10,569 nucleotides of DNA, taken from contig CANHLD010000053.1 of assembly GCA_947461325.1 (NCBI GenBank), forward strand, positions 1-10,569. The letters are read 5' to 3'. The notes beneath the pieces were generated by a model that made no database searches, had not been told where the DNA came from, and saw only the letters and a program-made list of their open reading frames with translations. The DNA is from Comamonadaceae bacterium. GTDB lineage: Bacteria > Pseudomonadota > Gammaproteobacteria > Burkholderiales > Burkholderiaceae_C. Positions 1 through 6,515 of the stretch are shown here, piece after piece (position 1 is the stretch's first letter; each line of letters begins with the position of its first letter). A program made the translations under genes and the position numbers.

Positions 1-732
1 GTCAAACAGTGGGATGAACGGGTCTGCGTGCAAGGTTTGCATGAGGTAATCGCGCAAGCCGCCTTTGTACAACCATGTCTGTGATTCTTTGGCTTTTTCC
101 TGTACTAGCGTGACGCTGACGCCGGGCATCAGCACCGCTTTGCTGCGCAGCAAATGCACCAATTCATTCAAGGGTAAAGCGGAGGATTCGAAATATTTGG
201 CATCCGGCCACACGCGCACAAACGTGCCTTGTTTGCGGTCACCGCTTTCGGCTTTGCGCAGCTTGAGTTTTTCAACCACATCGCCGCCTTGAAACACCAG
301 ATGCGCCGCCTGCCCTTCACGGTAAGAGGTGACTTCCATGCGCTTGGACAACGCATTGGTCACACTCACCCCCACGCCGTGCAAACCGCCTGAGAAGCTG
401 TAAGCGCCGCCGCTGCCCTTGTCAAATTTGCCGCCCGCATGCAGCCGGGTGAACACCAACTCAATGACCGGGGCTTTTTCTTCCGGGTGCATGCCAAACG
501 GAATGCCGCGTCCGTCGTCATCAATGCCGACCGAGCCGTCAGCGAACAAGGTGACCGTGATTTTTTTACCATGCCCGGCCAGCGCTTCATCGGCAGCGTT
601 GTCGATCACCTCTTGGATGATATGCAATGGGTTGTCGGTGCGGGTGTACATGCCGGGTCGCTGCTTGACCGGCTCAAGTCCTTTGAGAACGCGTATCGAC
701 CCTTCGGAATATTCAGTTTGTTTGGTTGCCAT
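1..732 (-). CDS. parE: DNA topoisomerase IV subunit B, N-terminal part (cut by window edge)
   Basis: Encodes the ATPase subunit of topoisomerase IV, which with ParC decatenates daughter chromosomes and relaxes supercoils. The visible 244 residues are the GHKL ATPase domain: the opening GLEPVKQRPGMY (18-29), the Bergerat-fold motif EVIDNAADEA (41-50, with the Mg-binding Asn45), DDDGRGIP (71-78) and the ATP-lid glycine motif GGLHGVGVSV (115-124). HAGGKF (98-103) is also typical of type IIA topoisomerases. The sequence follows E. coli ParE closely and resembles it more than GyrB. The ATG at 732-730 gives the usual short N-terminus. There is no Shine-Dalgarno before it, but a TACAAT hexamer lies 8 bases upstream, so the mRNA may be leaderless. 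The remaining two thirds of the gene (transducer and TOPRIM domains) lie off the left edge. The next gene diverges. Confidence 0.96.
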   Translation of the reverse strand, partial: MATKQTEYSEGSIRVLKGLEPVKQRPGMYTRTDNPLHIIQEVIDNAADEALAGHGKKITVTLFADGSVGIDDDGRGIPFGMHPEEKAPVIELVFTRLHAGGKFDKGSGGAYSFSGGLHGVGVSVTNALSKRMEVTSYREGQAAHLVFQGGDVVEKLKLRKAESGDRKQGTFVRVWPDAKYFESSALPLNELVHLLRSKAVLMPGVSVTLVQEKAKESQTWLYKGGLRDYLMQTLHADPFIPLFD

Positions 733-740
733 GGAGAGAG

Positions 741-746
741 ATTGTA
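741..746 (-). promoter_or_regulatory. Candidate parE -10 box (TACAAT)
   Basis: On the minus strand TACAAT ends 8 bases before the parE ATG. A start site 6-8 bases downstream would fall at or next to the ATG, giving a leaderless or nearly leaderless transcript, which fits the missing Shine-Dalgarno. No good -35 is visible at 16-18 bases spacing, so this is a sequence-pattern call only. Confidence 0.35.
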
Positions 747-760
747 GACAGAGCGCCGAT

Positions 761-781
761 TGCACACTGGATAAATGCACA
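761..781. repeat. Short direct repeat TGCACA x2 in the divergent parE/MFS promoter region
   Basis: TGCACA occurs at 761-766 and again at 776-781, 15 bases apart start to start, between the parE and MFS starts. The spacing of about one and a half helical turns would allow a protein to bind both copies, but two hexamers can occur by chance and no regulator gene is adjacent. Confidence 0.25.
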
Positions 782-828
782 GTCGACGACAATGCCTTTC
801 AAACCTAATCACTTCTTATCAAAATCGT

Positions 829-834
829 TACAGT
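829..834 (+). promoter_or_regulatory. Candidate -10 box of the MFS operon (TACAGT)
   Basis: TACAGT lies 7 bases (AAACCCC) before the MFS start codon, with no Shine-Dalgarno between. This repeats the geometry at parE, the FKBP gene and coaBC. The -35 match is poor (TAATCA at 806-811). If it is used, the transcript would begin at or beside the ATG. Confidence 0.3.
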
Positions 835-841
835 AAACCCC

Positions 842-2059
842 ATGCAACATTCCACCCCTAAAACCTTGCCGATGTGGCAAGTATTGATATGCGGCGCAGT
901 CATTGTGTCAGTAGCCATGGGTATTCGCCACGGCTTTGGCTTATGGCTGCAACCGATGACACAAGAAATGGGTTGGGGCCGCGAGGACTTTGCCACCGCC
1001 ATCGGCGTGCAAAACATCTGCTGGGGCATCTTTGGTATTTTTTCCGGCATGCTGGCCGACCGCTTCGGTGCATTCCGTGTGATGGTGGTCAGTGGCTTGC
1101 TGTATGCGCTGGGTTTATGGGGCATGGCCCATGCGGTCTCACCTGCTTGGTTAACCTTGACCGCCGGCGTGATGGTGGGCGCGGCTCAAGCCGGCACCAC
1201 GTTTGCCATTGTGTTTGGTGTCATCGGGCGCAATATCCCGGCTGAGAAACGTTCTTGGGCCATGGGTGTGGTGTCGTCGGCTGGCTCATTCGGACAATTT
1301 TTACTGGTGCCGAGCTCTACTTATTTAATCCAACATCTCGGTTGGCACCAAGCCTTGGTGGTGTTGGCGGCTGGCATGCTGGTGGTATTGCCTTTGACCT
1401 TGGGATTGCGCGAACCGTCTTTTGCAGCCGGGCATCAACCAGCCCGTCAACAAAGCATTCTTCAAGCCTTGCGTGAAGCATTTGGCTACCGCAGTTTTCA
1501 ATTATTGATGGCAGGCTATTTTGTATGCGGCTTTCAGGTGGTGTTCATCGGTGTGCACATGCCGAGTTACTTGAAGGATCAAGGTCTGGAGCCGCAGGTT
1601 GCAGGCACAGCGCTGGCACTGATTGGTTTGTTCAATATTTTGGGCACCTATGCTGCTGGTACGCTGGGGCAATATTGGCCTAAAAACCTGATTCTCAGTG
1701 GTATTTACACCGTACGCGGCCTATTCATCACTGCATTTGTGTTGCTACCAGTCACGCCCACCACGGTCTACCTTTTTGCGGCTGCCATGGGCTTGCTTTG
1801 GCTGTCCACCGTGCCTGTCACCAACGCGGTGATTGCTCAAATATTTGGGGTTTCCCATTTATCAATGTTGAGCGGTTTCGTTTTCATGAGTCACCAATTC
1901 GGCAGTTATTTGGGCGTGTGGATGGGCGGTTGGGTGTATGACCGCACAGGCAGCTACGACCAGGTTTGGTATTTGTGCATAGGTTTGAGTGTGTTTGCAG
2001 CACTCATCAATTTACCTGTGAAAGAAGCGCCCATCACGCGTGCTATGGCTGCCGCATGA
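842..2059 (+). CDS. Major facilitator superfamily transporter (monocarboxylate-transporter/OFA-like)
   Basis: A 405-residue inner-membrane permease with the 12-span MFS pattern: hydrophobic segments at about 12-33, 52-70, 78-97, 104-128, 138-160, 168-188, then a polar central loop (about 190-215) and a second set from 219 to 392. The loop between spans 2 and 3 has the MFS motif A form (GMLADRFGAFR, 69-79), and the loop before span 5 ends in the basic stretch PAEKR (133-137). The overall character, with a short N-terminus and the GFGLWLQPMTQEMGW stretch at 31-45, resembles the MCT/OFA group that exports or imports organic anions; the substrate cannot be told from sequence. The ATG at 842 is the first in frame after the promoter region and has no Shine-Dalgarno. 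Its stop overlaps the next start (ATGA at 2056-2059), so it heads a coupled four-gene cluster. Confidence 0.9.
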   Translation: MQHSTPKTLPMWQVLICGAVIVSVAMGIRHGFGLWLQPMTQEMGWGREDFATAIGVQNICWGIFGIFSGMLADRFGAFRVMVVSGLLYALGLWGMAHAVSPAWLTLTAGVMVGAAQAGTTFAIVFGVIGRNIPAEKRSWAMGVVSSAGSFGQFLLVPSSTYLIQHLGWHQALVVLAAGMLVVLPLTLGLREPSFAAGHQPARQQSILQALREAFGYRSFQLLMAGYFVCGFQVVFIGVHMPSYLKDQGLEPQVAGTALALIGLFNILGTYAAGTLGQYWPKNLILSGIYTVRGLFITAFVLLPVTPTTVYLFAAAMGLLWLSTVPVTNAVIAQIFGVSHLSMLSGFVFMSHQFGSYLGVWMGGWVYDRTGSYDQVWYLCIGLSVFAALINLPVKEAPITRAMAAA

Positions 2060-2196
2060 TGCACACATTGAACCCCTCTTGGTTGAAAGCCTTGGCAGTG
2101 TCAACTGTTGCATTTCTGCTCGGCAGCATATTTATGCTTTACCGGCAACCCGATTTTCTGCTTAACTTGGCCAATCAGGCTTGGGGGTGTTTGTAA
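2056..2196 (+). CDS. 46-residue single-span membrane protein between MFS and SDR genes
   Basis: Small gene starting in an ATGATG that overlaps the MFS stop codon (ATGA), so the start could be 2056 or 2059. It ends in TAA directly before the SDR ATG. The protein has a short polar N-terminus, one hydrophobic helix (about residues 11-29, LKALAVSTVAFLLGSIFML), then a tail RQPDFLLNLANQAWGCL. Basic Lys11 precedes the helix and Arg30 follows it, so orientation is ambiguous. It has no lipobox and no known enzyme motif. Similar tiny proteins ending in a LAN-x-x-W-x-C-F/L tail exist, to my recollection, beside SDR genes in other Betaproteobacteria, but I cannot verify this here. It shares the reading frame of the SDR, separated only by the TAA. 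It may be a membrane partner or anchor for the SDR; that is inference. The tight junctions on both sides argue that it is a real gene. Confidence 0.7.
   Translation: MMHTLNPSWLKALAVSTVAFLLGSIFMLYRQPDFLLNLANQAWGCL
2183..2189 (+). promoter_or_regulatory. Shine-Dalgarno for the SDR gene
   Basis: GGGGGTG differs by one base from the ideal GGAGGTG and lies 7 bases before the ATG at 2197. It sits inside the last codons of the small membrane protein gene. It supports independent initiation of the SDR at 2197 rather than the SDR being made only as a fusion. Confidence 0.6.
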
Positions 2197-3012
2197 ATGC
2201 CAAATATCATCATTACCGGTGCGTCTGAAGGCATAGGCGCAGAAATGGCCAGGCAATTGGCCCGACGCCATGGCTTGCAAGCCATGCTGGTTTTGGCTGC
2301 ACGCAATGCGTCACGCCTTCAATCCGTAGCTGCCGAATGCATGGCTTTAGGTGCACGTACACTCATCTTGCCCACAGACGTGACCCAAGCAGATCAATGC
2401 CGACAATTGATTGAAACCACCGTGCGTGAATGTGGCAGCCTGGATATCTTGATAAACAACGCTGGCATTTCCGCGCATGCCTTGTTGGAGCAAGTCCCGG
2501 TTGACAAACTCGGTTGGTATGAGGACTTGATGCGGGTCAATTTTTGGGGTAGTGTGTATTGCACCCATGCCGCCCTGCCTTACCTGAAGCAAAGCCATGG
2601 CCGCATCGTGGCAGTCTCTTCGCTGGCAGGTTTGGTGGGTGTGCCCGGTCGCACCGCCTACAGCGCCAGCAAATTCGCCATGACCGGTTTTTTTGAAGCG
2701 CTACGCACGGAGCTTAAAGACAGCGGTGTCAGCGTGACTTTGGCTTACCCGGGGGTAGTCAGCACCCAGATTCGAACCCACGGTTTGAACGCGCAAGGTG
2801 AAGTCGCAGGTGTCAGCGGTTTGCATGAAGAAAACGCCATGTCCACCCAAGAATGTGCCCGACTCATTCTCTACGGCATGCTCAGGCGCAGGCGCGAAGT
2901 CGTCATGACCGCCAAAGGCAAAGTCGGACGCTGGCTCAAATTACTGCTGCCCAGCCTGGTAGATCACATGGCCATGGCTGCCGTGAAATCAGATTTCCGT
3001 CCAGGCGCATGA
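2197..3012 (+). CDS. Short-chain dehydrogenase/reductase (classical SDR, DHRS7-like)
   Basis: A 271-residue NAD(P)-dependent oxidoreductase of the classical SDR family. The cofactor-binding TGASEGIG is at 7-14, with an Arg at 36 (AARN) that suggests NADP(H) preference. NNAG is at 87-90. The catalytic set is complete: Asn115 in RVNFWG, Ser141/142 in AVSSLAG, and Tyr155-x3-Lys159 in YSASK. YPGVVST (184-190) is the usual post-catalytic turn. The C-terminal extension (about 230-271; VVMTAKGKVGRWLK, then LPSLVDHMAM) is like that of DHRS7/DHRS7B-type SDRs, many of which are membrane-associated. The substrate is unknown. The ATG follows the small membrane protein's TAA with no gap and has its own Shine-Dalgarno; the stop overlaps the methyltransferase start (ATGA, 3009-3012). 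The close packing suggests a shared pathway with those neighbours. Confidence 0.93.
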   Translation: MPNIIITGASEGIGAEMARQLARRHGLQAMLVLAARNASRLQSVAAECMALGARTLILPTDVTQADQCRQLIETTVRECGSLDILINNAGISAHALLEQVPVDKLGWYEDLMRVNFWGSVYCTHAALPYLKQSHGRIVAVSSLAGLVGVPGRTAYSASKFAMTGFFEALRTELKDSGVSVTLAYPGVVSTQIRTHGLNAQGEVAGVSGLHEENAMSTQECARLILYGMLRRRREVVMTAKGKVGRWLKLLLPSLVDHMAMAAVKSDFRPGA

Positions 3013-3557
3013 CCCCTGCCTCTGCTTGGGTGCGGCGTTGGTCGCACCTCATACCCACAGGCGGTCGCGTGCTCGATGTGGCCTGCGGCCTAGGGCGTCA
3101 CATGCAATGGCTGCAACAACAAGGTCTGCCCTGTTTAGGCATAGACCGCGACCCAGTGTCTTTACAAACTGCAGCGGCATTTGGAGAAGTGCTGCAGGCC
3201 GATATTGAAAACCATGCTTGGCCCCTCAAAGGTCAGTTGTTTGCAGGCATGGTGGTGACCAATTATTTATGGCGCCCTTTGTGGCCCGAATTGCTGGCCT
3301 GCTTGCAACCGGGCGGTGTGTTGATCTACGAAACTTTTGCACTGGGCAATGAAACCGTGGGCAAGCCCTCCAACCCTGATTTTTTGCTACGTCCGGGCGA
3401 ATTACTGGAGGCCTGTCAAAACTTGCGGGTGCTGGCTTTTGAAGACGGTTTTTGTGAATCACCCGAGCGTTTTGTGCAGCGTATTGTGGCGGTCAACACC
3501 TATGTCAACGACGCCACCCCTCCACGGCGTTATCTGCTGGAGCGCCCTGACCTGTGA
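3009..3557 (+). CDS. Class I SAM-dependent methyltransferase (TehB-like, small)
   Basis: A 182-residue soluble Rossmann-fold methyltransferase. Motif I is RVLDVACGLGRH (20-31), followed by the acidic motif II residue in GIDRDP (44-49), a motif III-like QADIE (63-67), NYLWRPLWPELLACLQPGG (85-103) and the strand VLIYETFALGNE (104-115). The GKPSNPDFLLRPGELL stretch (118-133) marks a conserved, poorly characterised bacterial group related to TehB. The substrate is unknown. The reading frame stays open upstream to 2853, but the ATG at 3009 is preferred because it overlaps the SDR stop (ATGA), puts motif I at the usual distance from the start, and has a CAGG just upstream. It ends the coupled MFS-small protein-SDR-methyltransferase cluster. 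No terminator follows, so dapA could also receive read-through. Confidence 0.88.
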   Translation: MTPASAWVRRWSHLIPTGGRVLDVACGLGRHMQWLQQQGLPCLGIDRDPVSLQTAAAFGEVLQADIENHAWPLKGQLFAGMVVTNYLWRPLWPELLACLQPGGVLIYETFALGNETVGKPSNPDFLLRPGELLEACQNLRVLAFEDGFCESPERFVQRIVAVNTYVNDATPPRRYLLERPDL

Positions 3558-3579
3558 AAGGCAAGGCTAAAGTTAGAAT
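3552..3579 (+). promoter_or_regulatory. Weak candidate promoter for dapA
   Basis: TAGAAT (3574-3579) is a fair -10 box, with a poor -35 (CTGTGA, 3552-3557) 16 bases upstream. It would give a leader of about 22-24 bases before the dapA ATG at 3609. The 51-base gap after the methyltransferase stop is the largest between genes of the rightward run, which supports a separate promoter here. Confidence 0.35.
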
Positions 3580-3608
3580 GCTGTTCTTTGTCACGAATTA
3601 ACTGACCC

Positions 3609-4490
3609 ATGACACCTATCACCGGAAGCATCGTGGCCTTGATCACCCCGATGCTCGAAGACGGCAGTATCGACTACCCACATTTGCGCACACTCATTGA
3701 TTGGCACATCAGTCAAGGAACAGATTGCATAGGCGTGGTCGGCACCACCGGCGAATCACCCACAGTCACTGTGCAAGAGCACTGTGAAATCATCCGAGTA
3801 TCGGTGGAACAATCTGCGGGGCGCGTTCCCATCATGGCTGGATGCGGCGCCAACTCCACGGCCGAGGCCATTGAACTGGCACGGTTTGCGCGGCAAGTCG
3901 GCGCAGATTGTCAATTGCAAGTGGTTCCTTACTACAACAAGCCTACCCAAGAAGGCCAATACCTGCATTTCCGCAGCATTGCCGAAGCGGTTGATCTGCC
4001 CATGGTGCTCTATAACGTCCCGGGTCGGACGGTGGCAGACTTACAGCATGACACTGTCATGCGCTTGGCACAAATTGACGGCATCATCGGTATCAAGGAA
4101 GCCACCGGCAACTTGGAACGCGCTCAATGGTTAATTCACGATGCCCCCGAAGGCTTTGCAATCTACTCCGGCGATGACGGCACAGCGGTGGCACTCATGC
4201 TTTGCGGTGGTCAAGGCAATGTGAGTGTGACCGCCAATATCGCTCCCCAAATGATGCACGATTTGTGTGTTGCCGCGATTGCCGGGCACGCCCGTGAAGC
4301 CATGGCGATTCAAAACCGTTTGTTGAACCTGCATAAAAACATGTTCACTGAAGCCAATCCAATTCCGGTGAAATGGGCTGCAGCGCGAATGGGATTGTGC
4401 GGCGGCACCATGCGCTTGCCAATGACGTCTTTTTCTTCACAGTTGCAGCCAGCGCTAGAAGCAGCCATGCGCGAGTGCGGCCTGATTTGA
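3609..4490 (+). CDS. dapA: 4-hydroxy-tetrahydrodipicolinate synthase
   Basis: Catalyses aldol condensation of pyruvate with aspartate semialdehyde, the first committed step of the diaminopimelate/lysine pathway, in the cytosol. It is 293 residues, matching E. coli DapA (292). All active-site residues are visible with a constant two-residue shift from E. coli: Thr46-Thr47 in GTTGES, Tyr109 in PYYNKPTQEG, Tyr135 in LYNVPGRT, Arg140, and the Schiff-base Lys163 in GIKEATGN. YSGDD (186-190) follows as in the family. The start at 3609 gives the standard N-terminus MTPITGSIVALITPM; no clear Shine-Dalgarno precedes it. Only 23 bases separate it from bamC, the same dapA-bamC linkage seen in E. coli (dapA-nlpB), so the two are probably co-transcribed. 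E. coli-type lysine feedback is plausible but was not checked residue by residue. Confidence 0.97.
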   Translation: MTPITGSIVALITPMLEDGSIDYPHLRTLIDWHISQGTDCIGVVGTTGESPTVTVQEHCEIIRVSVEQSAGRVPIMAGCGANSTAEAIELARFARQVGADCQLQVVPYYNKPTQEGQYLHFRSIAEAVDLPMVLYNVPGRTVADLQHDTVMRLAQIDGIIGIKEATGNLERAQWLIHDAPEGFAIYSGDDGTAVALMLCGGQGNVSVTANIAPQMMHDLCVAAIAGHAREAMAIQNRLLNLHKNMFTEANPIPVKWAAARMGLCGGTMRLPMTSFSSQLQPALEAAMRECGLI

Positions 4491-4513
4491 TTTTCCCTAA
4501 AGGATGGTTCTAG

Positions 4514-5629
4514 ATGTTTTTATTTGATTTTTGCAAGAAGCGAACTGCCAGCCTGCTGACACTATGTTTATTAGCGACATCATGCGGTTCCGTGATGGAA
4601 ACAGACAAAGTCAATTACAAGTCTGAAACAAGTGATAAAAAATCTGCGCCGCTGGAAGTGCCGCCTGATCTGACAAAAATGGAGCGCAACAAGCGCTACC
4701 AACTGCCCGATGGCAGCGTCAGCGCCAAATCTCTCAACGGTGACAAATCAGCACCCAGTGCGGACGAAACCAGTCCGCTCAAGATTGCCGATTTGCAGAT
4801 TAAAAAATCTGGCACGCAAGTTTGGCTAGAAGTTGCCCGCACACCCGAGGTTTTGTGGCCACAGGTCAAAGAGTTTTGGTCTGAATCTGGTTTCACTTTT
4901 GCCAAAGAAGATCCCAAACTGGGAATGCTGGAAACCGATTGGGCTGAGAACCGCGCCAAGTTGCCGCAAGACTTTATACGTCGCAATTTAGGCAAGGTGA
5001 TTGACTCGTTGTACTCCACGGGGGAGCGTGACAAATTCCGCATCAGTCTTGAGCGCACGGCCGACAACAAAACTGAAATTTACATCACCCAGCGTGGCTT
5101 GATTGAGGTTTACACAGATTCGTTTTCACGCAGCACCGTCTGGCAGCCGCGACCCAACGACCCGGAGTTAGAAAAAGAATTTTTACGCCGCTTGATGATC
5201 AAACTTGATCCCGCCAGAGGCAACAATGACAGCAGCATGGAGGCAGTGATTCAAGCCAAGCCAAGTGCCAGCAGACTTAACACAGTCAATGGCAAGCCTA
5301 CCGTGACTTTCAGTCAAGGGTTTGACATCGCCTGGCGCCGCGTGGGATCCACGCTGGATCGCAATGGTTTCACGGTCGAAGACCGCGACCGCAAACAAGG
5401 TATTTACTTCGTCAGGTACGTGGAGATCAACGCCGACGGAGAACCCGGGTTTTTCAGTCGCATCTTCAGTCGCTCAAAACCTTTCCAAACGCCACAGCAG
5501 TTCCGCATCAAAATTCAAAGCACTTCTGAGCAGCAATCCACCATCTCTATCTTGAATTCTTCAGGCGAAGCGGATGGCTCTGATGCAGCCAAGAAAATAG
5601 CTCAGTTGCTGGTCAATGAGTTGCAGTGA
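4514..5629 (+). CDS. bamC: Outer membrane assembly lipoprotein BamC (NlpB)
   Basis: Lipoprotein subunit of the BAM complex that folds beta-barrel proteins into the outer membrane; expected on the periplasmic face of the outer membrane. It is 371 residues against 344 in E. coli. The signal peptide is 1-23 with lipobox ATS-Cys24, whose -3 residue Ala is less usual than Leu. The unstructured N-terminal segment that contacts BamD is recognisable (KVNYKSETSDKK, then APLEVPPDLT, 32-54). Two helix-grip domains follow: one at about 100-230, with the family signature GMLETDWAENRAKLP (137-151), and one at about 262-370. A good Shine-Dalgarno (AAAGGATGG) precedes the ATG. It lies in a dapA-bamC-metallohydrolase operon; the stop is 3 bases before the next start. 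The length and the DW-EN-R signature leave little doubt about family; fine details of BAM contacts are inferred. Confidence 0.93.
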   Translation: MFLFDFCKKRTASLLTLCLLATSCGSVMETDKVNYKSETSDKKSAPLEVPPDLTKMERNKRYQLPDGSVSAKSLNGDKSAPSADETSPLKIADLQIKKSGTQVWLEVARTPEVLWPQVKEFWSESGFTFAKEDPKLGMLETDWAENRAKLPQDFIRRNLGKVIDSLYSTGERDKFRISLERTADNKTEIYITQRGLIEVYTDSFSRSTVWQPRPNDPELEKEFLRRLMIKLDPARGNNDSSMEAVIQAKPSASRLNTVNGKPTVTFSQGFDIAWRRVGSTLDRNGFTVEDRDRKQGIYFVRYVEINADGEPGFFSRIFSRSKPFQTPQQFRIKIQSTSEQQSTISILNSSGEADGSDAAKKIAQLLVNELQ

Positions 5630-5632
5630 TTC

Positions 5633-6421
5633 GTGCTGCGTTTTAAGAACCTAGGCAGCGGCAGTGCAGGCAATGCAACGCTGGTGGAAGCCACTTGCGG
5701 TCTGCAGGTCTCGCGTTTATTGATCGACTGCGGCCTGAGCGTTCGAGAACTCAATAAAAGGCTAGCGGCAGCTGAATTGTCAATTGATGATTTAGATGCC
5801 TTGTTCATCACCCATGAGCATGCAGATCATATTGGTCACGCCAAATCGTTTGCATTACGAACCGGCAAACCCGTGTGGATGAGCAAAGGCACTGCGCTGG
5901 CTTGTCAGATCAACGAATGGGGTTTGCAGACAGACCAATTCAGGCAGGCCAGTGACAGTCAGTCATTCACCGTCGGCTGTTTAGCGCTGATGCCGTTCAC
6001 TGTGCCGCATGACGCGCGTGAACCCTTGCAATTGCGTTGCAGTGACGGCGCACATCACTTGGGTGTGTTGACGGATTTAGGACACGGCAGTTCGCATGTG
6101 GTGCAAGCTTTACAAGGCTGCCACGCTTTGTTGCTTGAATGCAACCATGACCCTGAGTTGCTCGCCCAGTCAAATTACCCGACTTTTTTGAAAAAACGCA
6201 TCGCTGGACCACAAGGCCATTTATCGAATGACGAATCGGCCGAGTTAGCGAAAGCATTGGTGCACGATCAGTTGAATCTGATCATTGCGGCACACCTGAG
6301 TGAGCGCAATAACCGCCCAGCATTGGCACAAAACATATTGGCGCAGGCAACCGGCTGTCAGCCTGACGATATTCAGGTCGCCGACCCTTTGATGGGCACC
6401 TCTTGGCACACCGTGCATTGA
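5633..6421 (+). CDS. Metallo-beta-lactamase-fold hydrolase, YycJ/WalJ type (GTG start)
   Basis: A 262-residue cytosolic metallohydrolase of the MBL superfamily. It opens with MLRFKNLGSGSAGNATLVEA, the usual start of the YycJ/WalJ group; that places the start at GTG 5633, 3 bases after the bamC stop, so translation is likely coupled. Metal ligands are the HEHADHIGH motif (61-69: His61, His63, Asp65, His66), His126 (VPHDA), Asp148 (TDLGH) and His221 (AAHLS). ECNH (169-172) and GPQGHLSND (192-200) are further group features. WalJ/YycJ proteins are reported as exonuclease-like enzymes linked to DNA replication/repair and cell-wall control in Firmicutes; the role in Proteobacteria is uncertain, so I give no gene symbol. 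It is the last gene before the 6471-6500 terminator. Resemblance to beta-lactamases is in fold only; there is no signal peptide. Confidence 0.92.
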   Translation: MLRFKNLGSGSAGNATLVEATCGLQVSRLLIDCGLSVRELNKRLAAAELSIDDLDALFITHEHADHIGHAKSFALRTGKPVWMSKGTALACQINEWGLQTDQFRQASDSQSFTVGCLALMPFTVPHDAREPLQLRCSDGAHHLGVLTDLGHGSSHVVQALQGCHALLLECNHDPELLAQSNYPTFLKKRIAGPQGHLSNDESAELAKALVHDQLNLIIAAHLSERNNRPALAQNILAQATGCQPDDIQVADPLMGTSWHTVH

Positions 6422-6470
6422 ACATGCTGGTTTGATGGCGACAGACATCACGAGCCGACGGTTTTAAGCC

Positions 6471-6500
6471 AAAAAAAAGCCACCCGGAGGTGGCGTTTTT
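6471..6500. terminator. Bidirectional rho-independent terminator
   Basis: The perfect 6-bp stem GCCACC (6479-6484) / GGTGGC (6489-6494) with a CGGA loop is flanked by eight A (6471-6478) on the left and GTTTTT (6495-6500) on the right. Read rightward it ends the dapA-bamC-metallohydrolase operon; read leftward, where the U-tract is longer, it ends the mini-lipoprotein (and possibly roxA) transcript. It lies between two convergent genes, as expected. Confidence 0.88.
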
Positions 6501-6515
6501 CGGAAGCAGAAAAAA

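Noticed and set aside
419..808. Open frames on the plus strand opposite parE
   Set aside because: parE is clear on the minus strand with full GHKL motifs; the plus-strand frames have no family features.
2853..3008. Upstream extension of the methyltransferase
   Set aside because: The extra 52 residues lie inside the SDR gene in another frame and look like no known domain; the ATGA overlap at 3009 fits better.
5633..6421. Beta-lactamase resistance gene
   Set aside because: The fold is shared, but there is no signal peptide, and the N-terminus and GPxGHLSN motif belong to the YycJ/WalJ group.
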